From the NCBI GenBank assembly GCA_964625225.1, contig CAZVAR010000051.1, positions 1-22,868 on the forward strand: a stretch of DNA of 22,868 nt. The letters are read 5' to 3'. Below, piece by piece: positions 1-7,337 of the stretch. The notes beneath the pieces are model-generated. The model was given only the letters and a program-made list of their open reading frames with translations, was not told the DNA's origin and searched no databases. Source of the DNA: CAZVAR01 sp964625225. GTDB lineage: Bacteria; Pseudomonadota; Alphaproteobacteria; JAJUGE01. The position numbers and the translations under genes are program-made. Position 1 is the stretch's first letter; every line of letters begins with the position of its first letter.

Positions 1-28
1 GGCGCGGCACTTAGGGCGCGGCACTCAG
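1..28. repeat. 14-bp tandem duplication spanning a stop codon
   Basis: Two adjacent 14-bp units (1-14 and 15-28) differ at one base. On the minus strand the units read CTAAGTGCCGCGCC and CTGAGTGCCGCGCC. The second unit contains the TGA stop of the DUF4384-type gene and the first holds a TAA at the equivalent place. This looks like a small replication-slippage duplication at the 3' end of that gene. It does not change the protein, and no function is inferred. Confidence 0.7.
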
Positions 29-1824
29 GGCGAGGTCAGGATGAAGAGGTAGGCGAGCTCGGAGCGGAAGCCGTCCTTGGTTCCGGCGTCCCGGATCGCT
101 GCGGCGAGGTCCCGGAGGTAGTCCGATGCGGATTCCTGCATCGGCCGGCGCGTTCGGAAGAGTGGCCGGGAGGCCGCGACGGCAACGACGAGGTCGAGGC
201 CGAACGGCGGCGCGACCCGCAGGTCGAGGCCGCCCGGGCCACCGATCCGGAACGGCTCCGCCGGGGCGAAGCGGTGCTCGGTGGCGATCTCGTTCGGCAT
301 CAGGTGCAGCACCCGGCCCGCGGCATCGTAGTAGTCGACATAGAGATGGGCCGGGAAATCGGGTGCCTTCAGGCTGAAGCTGACCGACTGTCCCAGCGTG
401 AACCGCAGCGTCCCGATCTGGGTAGGGTCGCCGAGCGCTCCGAGATCCTGCACCTGATCCTGCGACACCGGGATGCCGAGCGCCTCCAGCGTCTGCAAGG
501 TGTCGCAATGCGGCCGCGGCAGCAGCACGAGCCCGTCCGCCTGCACGGTCGCAATGCCGGGAATGCGGCCGAGCCGGTCCAACAGCGCGGCGCGGCTGGC
601 CGCGCTCGGGACATGGCCGGCGAGCTGCAGGATGCCCGATCCGTCCGGCAGCGCCGCCGAGACGCGCGCGCAGTCGATGCCGTCCAACACCGCGGCCACG
701 TCGTCGCGTGTTTCCGCGAAGGGTCGCTGCGGGCGGAGCGCCGCCTCGGGAGTCGGTCCGGGCGGAAGCGGCATGGCGGCCGGCTGCGGCATCGCCGCGG
801 CCGGCGCCGACGCGGCCGGCACCGCGGGGCGGGCGTCCTGGGCGACCGTGACCCGCCGTGCCGGTTCGACCGGCCGGACCGTGTGAGCGGGAGGTGCGGC
901 CGGAACGGGCTGGGCGGCAAGCGGCACGATCTCGGCGTCGGCAGTGTCCGCCGGCCGGTTTGCCGCCGCGACGGCCGCCGCCGAAGGCGTCTCCGGCGCG
1001 GTGGCAACGGGCGGTAGGGCCGCGGCCGGCGCCTCGGCACGTGCGGCCGGCGCGGCGGGGACGGAGAGGGGGGGCGGTGCGGTGGCCGCGGCACCGATAA
1101 GGTCGGCCGTGACGGCATGCGCCGGCTCGGGCGGTGCGGGCGCCGGTGGCGCTTCTTGCGACGGCTGCGTATTCGCGACCAGGGGCGGTGCGGGGGCGGC
1201 CGTGACGGTCGGCGCCGCCGCCGCAGCGAGGAGGTCTCCGGCCGGCACGGCGGTTCGTGCCGCCGGGGCGGGTAGCGCGGCGTCCGGCGCCGGGGCGGCG
1301 ACCGCCGCGGCCGACGGCGAGTGTCGGACGGCTGCCGCGACCGCGGCATCCGCGCCCCGCGGACGCGTCTCCGGAGGCGGTGCCGGCGGTTCACCCGTCG
1401 CGGCGGCGGGGGCGCTGGGGGCGCTCTCGATCGCGTCCGGCGCCGCGACGGGCGCGACGGCGGGCGGCCGGTCGGCGGCAGGGGGGGCGGGAGGCGGCTG
1501 GGCCGCAGCGAGTTCGGTCGGGGACGGCGTTGTCACCGCCGTGGCTTCCGGAAGCGGCGCCGTCGGTGGCAGCCGGGGCACCCAGACCACTTCGATCGTC
1601 TCCGGGCGCGGCGCCGGCGGCGTTCCTCCCGACTCTTGGGCCTGGAAGAGCGCGATCAGCGCAAGGTGCAGCAGCGCCGCAGCGGCGATATCCCCGCGGC
1701 GCGGCCCCGCGGGACGTAGCCGGCCATTCCTGATGCCGGCCTCCGCTCCGGCGGCGAGCTGGGTCGGACGGGCACGATCCGACGAAACCTGGTCGAAATA
1801 ATCCCCCATCGCCGCCGAAGGCAT
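25..1824 (-). CDS. Membrane-anchored Pro/Ala-rich protein with BON-like and DUF4384-like C-terminal regions
   Basis: The 599-residue protein has a basic N-terminus and one hydrophobic segment at about residues 45-61, so it is probably inner-membrane anchored with the rest in the periplasm. Residues about 65-365 are a low-complexity Pro/Ala tract like the periplasm-spanning region of TonB. Residues about 373-441 resemble a BON-type fold, ending in a Pro-Arg-Pro-His-Cys stretch. Residues about 472-562 match the DUF4384 pattern (FPAHLYVDYYDAAGRVLHLMP). From memory, the BON-like plus DUF4384 pair is common at the C-terminus of alphaproteobacterial Ser/Thr kinases; no kinase domain is present here. 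DUF4384 proteins often sit beside caspase-like peptidases, which fits the CHAT gene of the divergent operon. The ATG at 1824 was kept; an in-frame ATG at 1809 is the alternative. Function is unknown. A scaffold or energy-coupling role for the secretion locus is inference. Confidence 0.75.
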   Translation of the reverse strand: MPSAAMGDYFDQVSSDRARPTQLAAGAEAGIRNGRLRPAGPRRGDIAAAALLHLALIALFQAQESGGTPPAPRPETIEVVWVPRLPPTAPLPEATAVTTPSPTELAAAQPPPAPPAADRPPAVAPVAAPDAIESAPSAPAAATGEPPAPPPETRPRGADAAVAAAVRHSPSAAAVAAPAPDAALPAPAARTAVPAGDLLAAAAAPTVTAAPAPPLVANTQPSQEAPPAPAPPEPAHAVTADLIGAAATAPPPLSVPAAPAARAEAPAAALPPVATAPETPSAAAVAAANRPADTADAEIVPLAAQPVPAAPPAHTVRPVEPARRVTVAQDARPAVPAASAPAAAMPQPAAMPLPPGPTPEAALRPQRPFAETRDDVAAVLDGIDCARVSAALPDGSGILQLAGHVPSAASRAALLDRLGRIPGIATVQADGLVLLPRPHCDTLQTLEALGIPVSQDQVQDLGALGDPTQIGTLRFTLGQSVSFSLKAPDFPAHLYVDYYDAAGRVLHLMPNEIATEHRFAPAEPFRIGGPGGLDLRVAPPFGLDLVVAVAASRPLFRTRRPMQESASDYLRDLAAAIRDAGTKDGFRSELAYLFILTSP

Positions 1825-1838
1825 TCCCCCTATTGGCC

Positions 1839-1867
1839 TTGTACGGTCCTACAGCATGTGTGATAAG
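1839..1867 (+). promoter_or_regulatory. Candidate extended -10 promoter for the tps-CHAT operon
   Basis: In the divergent intergenic region, TTGTAC (1839-1844) is followed after 17 bp by GATAAG (1862-1867). A TG at 1859-1860 gives an extended -10 arrangement. The -35 matches consensus at only 3 of 6 positions and the -10 at 4 of 6. It would leave a leader of roughly 100 nt before tpsB. This is pattern recognition only. Confidence 0.25.
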
Positions 1868-1974
1868 TCGAGTTGCAAAAGCAGGCTACGGGCTTGATCC
1901 GGCGTGCGGACTGTCGCTGCCGAATGCTGATGGACCGGTGATCCAGGCTGGGGGGGTGGGTGCCAAGGAGCGCC

Positions 1975-3660
1975 GTGAGACCGATGTGGTCGCGTGCGCG
2001 TCGCGCGTACCGACGATGGAGTTTGGTCTGGCTTGCGGGAATGGCGCCGCTCATCGCGGGTCCGCTACCCGCCTCGGCGCAGCAGACGGCGGTGCCCAGG
2101 GAGGAGATCGGGGTCCCCGGGCCGTCCACCAGCCTTCCGGCATTCGTCCTGCCGCAGTCGGCCCCGGCGACGCCGCCGGCGGGTGCCGAGGCGGTGACGA
2201 TCGACCTTCGGGAGATCGTCGTGGAAGGGGCGACGGCGATATCCGAGACCGAGCTGCGGGAAATCTACGCGGAGGATCTCGGCCGGACCGTCACGCTGGC
2301 GCGGCTGTTCGAGATCACCGGCCGCATCGAAGCGGAATATCGCAACCGCGGCTATGTTCTCACCCGCGCGATCATTCCGGCGCAGACGATCGAAGGCGGC
2401 GTTTTCCGCATCCAGGTCATCGAGGGGTTCGTCGGCAATGTCGTGCTGGAAGGCGATGTAGGCCCGGTCCGTGCTCTGGTCGAAGCTTACGCGCGCAAGA
2501 TCACCGCGCACCGTCCGGTCAATATCGCCGACATCGAGCGCTATCTGCTTCTGATCAACGACATTCCGGGCATCACCGCCCGTGGCGTGCCGCGCCCCGG
2601 TGCCGGCGAGGTCGGAGCATCGGAACTCGTCATCGTCCTGCAGCGCAAATGGTACGAAGGCTTCGCGTTTGTCGACAATCGCGGCTCGCGGTTCCTCGGG
2701 CCGGTCAACGCCGCCTTGGGCGGCGCGCTCAACGCGTTTACCCCCTGGGGTGAGCAGGCGAAGGCCGTGCTGTTCGGCGCGCCCGGCGATCGCGAGCAAG
2801 TCGTCGGCCAGATTGTCTACCAGCAGGCGGTAGGGACCGAGGGGATGCGGGTGGGCGGCTTCGCGACCTACGGGCTCGCCCGCCCGGGTGACACGCTCGA
2901 GCCGCTCGATGTCGATGCCGACACGCTCCTGCTCAACGGCGAGATCGAGTATCCGGTGACCCGGACCCGTCGGCTCAGCCTCTGGGTGAACGGTGGCTTC
3001 GACTATGTCGACGGCGAAACCGACGTGCTCAATGCGCCCTTCTCCGAGGACAAGCTGCGGGTCATCTACGGCGGCGGACGGGTCGAGTTCCGCGACGAGC
3101 TGCTCGGTTCGAACCTGCTGCTCTTTCGGATCCGACGCGGCCTCGACATCCTCGGCGCGACCGATCGCGGCGACGGCAACCGGTCGCGCATCGACGGTGA
3201 GGCCGATTTCACCACGGTTTCCGCCCGGTTCTCCCGGGCGCAGCACATCGTCGATCGTCTGAGCCTCTATGCGCGGGTCGAGGGGCAGTACGCGTTCGAT
3301 CCGCTGCTGGTCGGCGAGGAGTTCGCGCTCGGCGGACTCACCTACGGCCGCGGCTACGACCCGGCCGAACTGACCGGCGAGCACGGCGTCGGGTTGAGCC
3401 TCGAACTGCGCTACGCGATCCCCGACGTCCCGGCGCTGCAATGGCTGGAGCTTTACGGCTTCTACGACTATGGCAGAATCTGGAACCGGGACAATGCGCC
3501 GGACACGGACTCGCTGTCCTCCGCCGGCGCGGGGGCGCGGATGGACCTGACCGACTGGCTTTCGGTGGCATTCGAAGCGGCGAAGCCGCTGACCAAGGAA
3601 CTGCAGAACCGGGGCGGGAATCCCTGGCGGTTCTTCTTCAACGTCACCGCGCGGTTCTGA
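1975..3660 (+). CDS. Two-partner secretion outer-membrane transporter (TpsB, ShlB/FhaC/HecB family)
   Basis: This is the outer-membrane pore that recognises the TPS domain of its partner exoprotein and passes it to the cell surface. The 561-residue product starts with a signal peptide cleaved near Ala-Ser-Ala/Gln-Gln (residue about 35) and a Pro-rich linker. A POTRA domain follows at about 75-152 (motif ITIDLREIVVEGATAIS), then a second POTRA-like segment to about 225. A 16-strand-type beta-barrel runs to the C-terminal phenylalanine. Arg459-Gly-Tyr in GLTYGRGYDP is the conserved RGY/RGF motif of loop L6 in the Omp85/TpsB superfamily. Length is normal for FhaC/ShlB proteins. GTG at 1975 was chosen because AAGGAG lies at 1965-1970; GTG 1960 and ATG 1984 are in-frame alternatives. 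It is followed 70 bp later by its presumed substrate gene, the classical tpsB-tpsA arrangement. Confidence 0.93.
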   Translation: MRPMWSRARRAYRRWSLVWLAGMAPLIAGPLPASAQQTAVPREEIGVPGPSTSLPAFVLPQSAPATPPAGAEAVTIDLREIVVEGATAISETELREIYAEDLGRTVTLARLFEITGRIEAEYRNRGYVLTRAIIPAQTIEGGVFRIQVIEGFVGNVVLEGDVGPVRALVEAYARKITAHRPVNIADIERYLLLINDIPGITARGVPRPGAGEVGASELVIVLQRKWYEGFAFVDNRGSRFLGPVNAALGGALNAFTPWGEQAKAVLFGAPGDREQVVGQIVYQQAVGTEGMRVGGFATYGLARPGDTLEPLDVDADTLLLNGEIEYPVTRTRRLSLWVNGGFDYVDGETDVLNAPFSEDKLRVIYGGGRVEFRDELLGSNLLLFRIRRGLDILGATDRGDGNRSRIDGEADFTTVSARFSRAQHIVDRLSLYARVEGQYAFDPLLVGEEFALGGLTYGRGYDPAELTGEHGVGLSLELRYAIPDVPALQWLELYGFYDYGRIWNRDNAPDTDSLSSAGAGARMDLTDWLSVAFEAAKPLTKELQNRGGNPWRFFFNVTARF

Positions 3661-3730
3661 CCGGGGGCGGACGCACGGCACGGGGCGGCGCGCCCGGGCG
3701 CACAGGCGCGGTAGGCGGGAGGGGCGAGCG

Positions 3731-6611
3731 ATGGCATTGCGGAAGATCGACGGTCGCGCTGAGCGGAACCCGCACCCGCCGTCACGGCGCGCGGCGTGGC
3801 CCGTCGAAGCGCCCGGGGTGGCCTTGCGGCGCCGGCCATCGCCTGCATCCCTGCTCGACAGCACGGGCCTGGGGTCGATTCTCGCTGTATGCGGCACCGC
3901 TCTCGCCGGCGGATCGCTGGTGCTGCCCGGCGCCGCCCTGGCCAACCCCGAGGGCGGCAAGGTCGTGCGGGGCGCCGCCGAAATCCGGACCGAACCGAAA
4001 GCCGTGACGGTCGAGCAGCGCAGCAGCCGCGCGATCATCGATTGGAGCAGCTTCAGCATCGATGCCGACGAGACGACCCGATTCAATCAGCCGAGCAAGG
4101 ACGCCATCGCGCTCAACCGAGTCGTCGGCGACGACCCGTCCCGCATCTTCGGTCGCCTCGGTGCGAACGGTCACGTCTGGCTCGTCAACCCCAACGGCGT
4201 GCTGGTCGGCTCGAGCGCTCAAATCGATGTCCAGGGGCTGCTGGCGACGACGGCGGATATCCGCAATGACGACTTCATGGCGGGACGCTACCGCTTCGAT
4301 GTGCCCTCGCCCGACAGCGACGCGACGGTCGTCAACCAGGGCCGGATCACCGTCGGCGAACGCGGGCTTGCCGGTCTCGTCGCGCCCGGCGTCCGTAACG
4401 CCGGAGTCATCGAGGGACGGCTCGGCCACGTCGTGCTGGCCGGGACGCCGACCTTCACCATCGACCTTGCCGGCGACGGACTGATCAACTTCGCGGCGAC
4501 CTCGTTGGTAACCGAGGCGCCGGATGGCGCCGACGCCCTGGTGCGGAATGACGGCGCGATCATCGCCGATGGCGGGACCGTCCTGCTGACCGCGAACGCA
4601 GCCGCGAGCGTGGTCGACAGCGTCATCAACATGGACGGCGTCGTCCAGGCCCGTACGGTCGAGACCATGGGCGGCAAGATCGTGCTGTCGGGCGGCGATC
4701 GGGGTGTCGTCGAGGTCACAGGAACCCTCGACGCAACCGGTGCCGCGGCCGGATCGGCGGGCGGCGAAGTCAGCATCACCGGCGAGAAGGTCGGGCTGTT
4801 CGGCACGGCGACGGTCGACGTCTCCGGCGACGCAGGTGGCGGCAAGGCGTCGATCGGCGGAGACTTCCAGGGGCGGGGGGACATCAAGACGGCCAAGCGC
4901 ACCGCGGTCGGTCGCGAGGCGCGGATCGCCGCCGATGCCCGGACCGGTGGCCAGGGTGGCAGCGTGGTCGTCTGGTCCGGTGAGGAGACCCGCTTTGCCG
5001 GTTCCGCCAGTGCCCGCGGCGGAACCGGCTTCGGCGATGGCGGCGTGGTCGAGGTCTCGTCGAAGGGCGGCCTGTTCTTTCAAGGTCGGGTCGACCTCGA
5101 GGCGCCGGCCGGAGGCGCCGGGACGCTCTTCCTCGACCCCATGAATATCCGGATCGTCGATGCCGTCGAAGGCAGCGAATTCGAGATGTTCGAGGGGACC
5201 ATCGCCTTCACCGATCCGCCGGCGGGCGGTGACTTCATCGTCGCCGACGAGACGATCGAGGCCGTCGTCGGCAACATCGTTCTGCAGGCGACCAACGATA
5301 TCACCCAGGACGCGGCGGCAAGCCTCGAACTGGAGAACCAGGTTGCGGGCGAGAGCGTGACGCTCCAGGCCGGCCGCGACATCGTCCTCGACGGCGGCAT
5401 TTCGACGAGCGGCGCCGACATCGTGCTCCAGGCGGGCTTGGCTCCGGATGACGGAGGCTCGGGTGAGGTCGGCACCGTCCGGCTGTCCGGCGGCTACACG
5501 ACCATGGGCGGCGCGTTCCGGGTCGAGGGGCCGACGGAGCTGCGCGCGGACGTGACCGTCGACACTCGGGGGGCGGAGGGCGGCGGCGACATCGCCTTCC
5601 TCGACGGGCCGCAGGCGGTGGCGAAGATCGACAGCGCGGTCTGGGAGGGGGTCGGGGCGTTCAACACGCTCACTCTGACCGCCGCCGACGGCCCGGCGGA
5701 CCCGACCGGCGGCAGCATCACGGTCTCGGGCGTGGTGGGGACGGGTCCGGGGTCGCCGGGGCGTCTGGGGTCGCTGCGGGCGACGGGGTCGTCGCTGGAG
5801 CTGGGATCGGTGCACACGGCGGCGGAGGCGGGCCGGGACGGCGCGCAGGTCTACAGCGGGTCGACGGGTCTGTCGGGGTCGTACACGAGCGCGGGCGGGG
5901 CGTTCCGGGTGGAGGGTCCGGCGGTGCTGCGCGATGCGGTGTCGGTGGACACGCGCGGGGTGTCGGGGGACGGGAGCGTTGCGTTTGCGGGGACGGTGGA
6001 CGGCCGGGAGGACCTGACGCTGGCGGCGGGATCGGGTTCGGTGCGGTTCGAGGGGGCGGTCGGTTCGGCGGTGTCGCTGGCGGACGTGACGGTGGCGAGC
6101 GCCGGGGACGTGACGGTGTCGTCGGGGCTGTCGGCGGGCAGTCTGGTGCAGGCTTCGGGGACGGGGGTGACGCGTCTGGACGGTGCGGTGGTTCTGGACG
6201 GTGCGGGTGAGTCGCTGGGTCTGGCGACGGAGGAGGTGCGGATCGCGGGTACGGTGACGACGCTGAACGGGGGCGGGGTGCGGATCAGCAATGCGGGGGT
6301 GCTGGAGATTGCGGAGAGTGTGTCGGGGTCGAGCGAGCTGAGCCTGTCGGGGGGCTTCGTGCAGGACGGCGCGGGTCCGGTCGTGCTGGGCGGGGAGATC
6401 GCGACGGCGGGTTCGGCGATTGCGCTGTCGGGTGGGGTGACGCTGAGCGACGCGGTGACGCTGTCGAGCGGGGGCGGTGACATCGGCCTTGCCGGTGCGG
6501 TGGACAGCGCGGCGGGGGGGCTGCATCCGCTGTCGCTGGCGGCGGGGACGGGGTCGATCACGGTCTCGGGCGTGGTGGGGACGGGTCCGGGGTCGCCGGG
6601 GCGTCTGGGGT
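3731..6611 (+). CDS. Two-partner secretion exoprotein (TpsA, filamentous haemagglutinin N-terminal domain), N-terminal part up to assembly gap
   Basis: This is the substrate of the upstream TpsB, a large surface or secreted beta-helical adhesin-like protein. The long signal peptide has a basic N-region (about 1-45), a hydrophobic core (about 46-66) and probable cleavage after Ala71. The TPS secretion domain (about 72-320) shows RFNQPS (117-122), NRVVGDDPSRIFGRL and the hallmark NPNG (153-156) in VWLVNPNGVLVG. A Gly/Val/Ser-rich region typical of right-handed beta-helix repeats follows, with the TpsA-type GTLFLDPMNI motif. From 5717 onward, 840-bp-periodic exact repeats begin and codons become strongly G-ending. 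ATG 3731 is preceded by GGAGG at 3718-3722. The frame runs uninterrupted to the N run at 6612; the C-terminus is the separate entry at 6712. No cysteine occurs after the signal peptide in this part. Confidence 0.92.
5717..6521 (+). repeat. First full copy of a long exact repeat inside tpsA (period 840 bp)
   Basis: Bases 5717-5771 recur exactly at 6557-6611, 840 bp (280 codons) later. Bases 6467-6521 recur exactly at 6712-6766, immediately after the N run. Both shared blocks are 55 bp, and each starts or ends precisely at the gap edge. This is what a 55-mer assembly graph leaves when a longer repeat, here 5717-6521, is traversed more than once. It encodes about 268 residues of beta-helix repeats, including VEGPAVLR, GSAVSLADV and SGGVTLSDAV motifs. 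Confidence 0.85.
6557..6611 (+). repeat. Second copy of the 55-bp left repeat end, with a G-quadruplex-type motif, abutting the gap
   Basis: Identical to 5717-5771. It contains five runs of at least three G separated by 2-5 bases (6577-6580, 6583-6585, 6589-6592, 6598-6601, 6607-6610), a canonical intramolecular G-quadruplex pattern on the coding strand. It encodes SITVSGVVGTGPGSPGRLG. The assembly breaks one base after the last G run. Confidence 0.85.
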
Positions 6612-6711
6612 NNNNNNNNNNNNNNNNNNNNNNNNNNNNNNNNNNNNNNNNNNNNNNNNNNNNNNNNNNNNNNNNNNNNNNNNNNNNNNNNNNNNNNNNN
6701 NNNNNNNNNNN
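6612..6711. other. Assembly gap (exactly 100 N) inside tpsA
   Basis: A run of 100 N, the conventional placeholder for a gap of unknown size. The reading frame before it (codons starting at 3731+3k) and after it (codon starting at 6712) can be joined only if the true length is 2 mod 3, whereas 100 is 1 mod 3. If the gap holds a second copy of the repeat, its length is 695 bp (equivalent to 5772-6466), which is 2 mod 3 and restores the frame. Further 840-bp periods would also keep the frame. Confidence 0.97.
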
Positions 6712-6766
6712 AGCGGGGGCGGTGACATCGGCCTTGCCGGTGCGGTGGACAGCGCGGCGGGGGGGC
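6712..6766 (+). repeat. Second copy of the 55-bp right repeat end, abutting the gap
   Basis: Identical to 6467-6521, including the run of seven G followed by C. It encodes SGGGDIGLAGAVDSAAGG in the same frame as the first copy. Sequence diverges from the first copy immediately afterwards, marking the exit from the repeated region into the unique C-terminal part of the exoprotein. Confidence 0.85.
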
Positions 6767-7311
6767 GTGCCAGGTTCGCCTTGACGCTCGACGCCGGCGC
6801 GTCGGGCGACCTGCGTTTGCACGGCGATGTCGGCACGGGGGGCAAGCTGGATCCGGTCGATTTCATCGGCCGGAACGTCGAGATCGACGGCTGGTTCATC
6901 GCCGGCGATGTCCTCGTCGACATCGCGGGGAGCTTCCGGAACGCGAAGCTTCACGTTCCGGCAGGTGGCGGTCTTGAGGTCGATGGTTTCCACATCAGGA
7001 ACGCCGCCTCCGTCGAGGCCTTCGGGAGCATCGGCGGCAAGGACGGCCCCGCAGCCGCACTCAGCGCCACGGCCGAGCGGCGCAGCGCGGACTTCCGTAT
7101 CAATGGCTGCGTGATCGGCGAGGTCGCCCTCTGCGAGCCGGCCTTCGCGGGCTTGCCGAAGGAGCTGGTGCGGCCGACCCCGATCGAGGAGCGGTTGGTC
7201 GAACGGCCGGCTCTGGTCGAGCAGCGAATCATCGAGCGGCCGGGCCTCGAGGAAGAGTTCGAGGAGGGGGAGGAGACCTTCTCGAACCGCGGCAACGAAG
7301 AACTCTGGTGA
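6712..7311 (+). CDS. TpsA exoprotein, C-terminal part after assembly gap
   Basis: Continuation of the exoprotein that starts at 3731; it has no start of its own. After the repeat end it gives about 130 residues of non-repetitive beta-rich sequence. Next come the only two cysteines seen in the mature protein (codons 7108 and 7132, spacing C-X7-C in NGCVIGEVALC). The last 46 residues are charged, with three related segments (IEERLVERP, LVEQRIIERP, GLEEEFEEG), ending in SNRGNEELW. In Haemophilus HMW1, a related TpsA, a C-terminal cysteine pair forms a disulfide loop that tethers the protein to the cell, so a similar anchor is plausible. If the gap holds one repeat copy, the whole protein is about 1391 residues. 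The stop TGA at 7309-7311 lies 26 bp before the chosen start of the CHAT gene. Confidence 0.88.
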   Translation, partial: SGGGDIGLAGAVDSAAGGRARFALTLDAGASGDLRLHGDVGTGGKLDPVDFIGRNVEIDGWFIAGDVLVDIAGSFRNAKLHVPAGGGLEVDGFHIRNAASVEAFGSIGGKDGPAAALSATAERRSADFRINGCVIGEVALCEPAFAGLPKELVRPTPIEERLVERPALVEQRIIERPGLEEEFEEGEETFSNRGNEELW

Positions 7312-7337
7312 CACGGCCCATCGGCAGGCGGGGCAGA

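Noticed and set aside
944..1801. 285-residue Ala/Gly-rich open frame opposite the DUF4384-type gene
   Set aside because: It mirrors the Pro/Ala-rich coding tract; such GC-rich low-complexity DNA is open in several frames.
3683..3695. Small hairpin (GGGCG/CGCCC) between tpsB and tpsA as a terminator or attenuator
   Set aside because: Only a 5-bp stem with no U-run, in DNA so GC-rich that such hairpins are expected by chance.
2065..4086. 673-residue open frame antisense to tpsB
   Set aside because: Covers the whole tpsB gene and the start of tpsA; no recognisable motif. The plus-strand product is a clear POTRA/barrel protein.
3782..6526. 914-residue open frame antisense to tpsA
   Set aside because: Low-complexity Arg/His/Pro-rich composition and no domain; a shadow of the high-GC coding strand, which has a full TPS domain.
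6612..7311. Frameshift in tpsA, because the frame differs before and after the N run
   Set aside because: The 100 N are a placeholder of arbitrary length. The predicted gap of 695 bp restores the frame exactly, so no mutation need be assumed.
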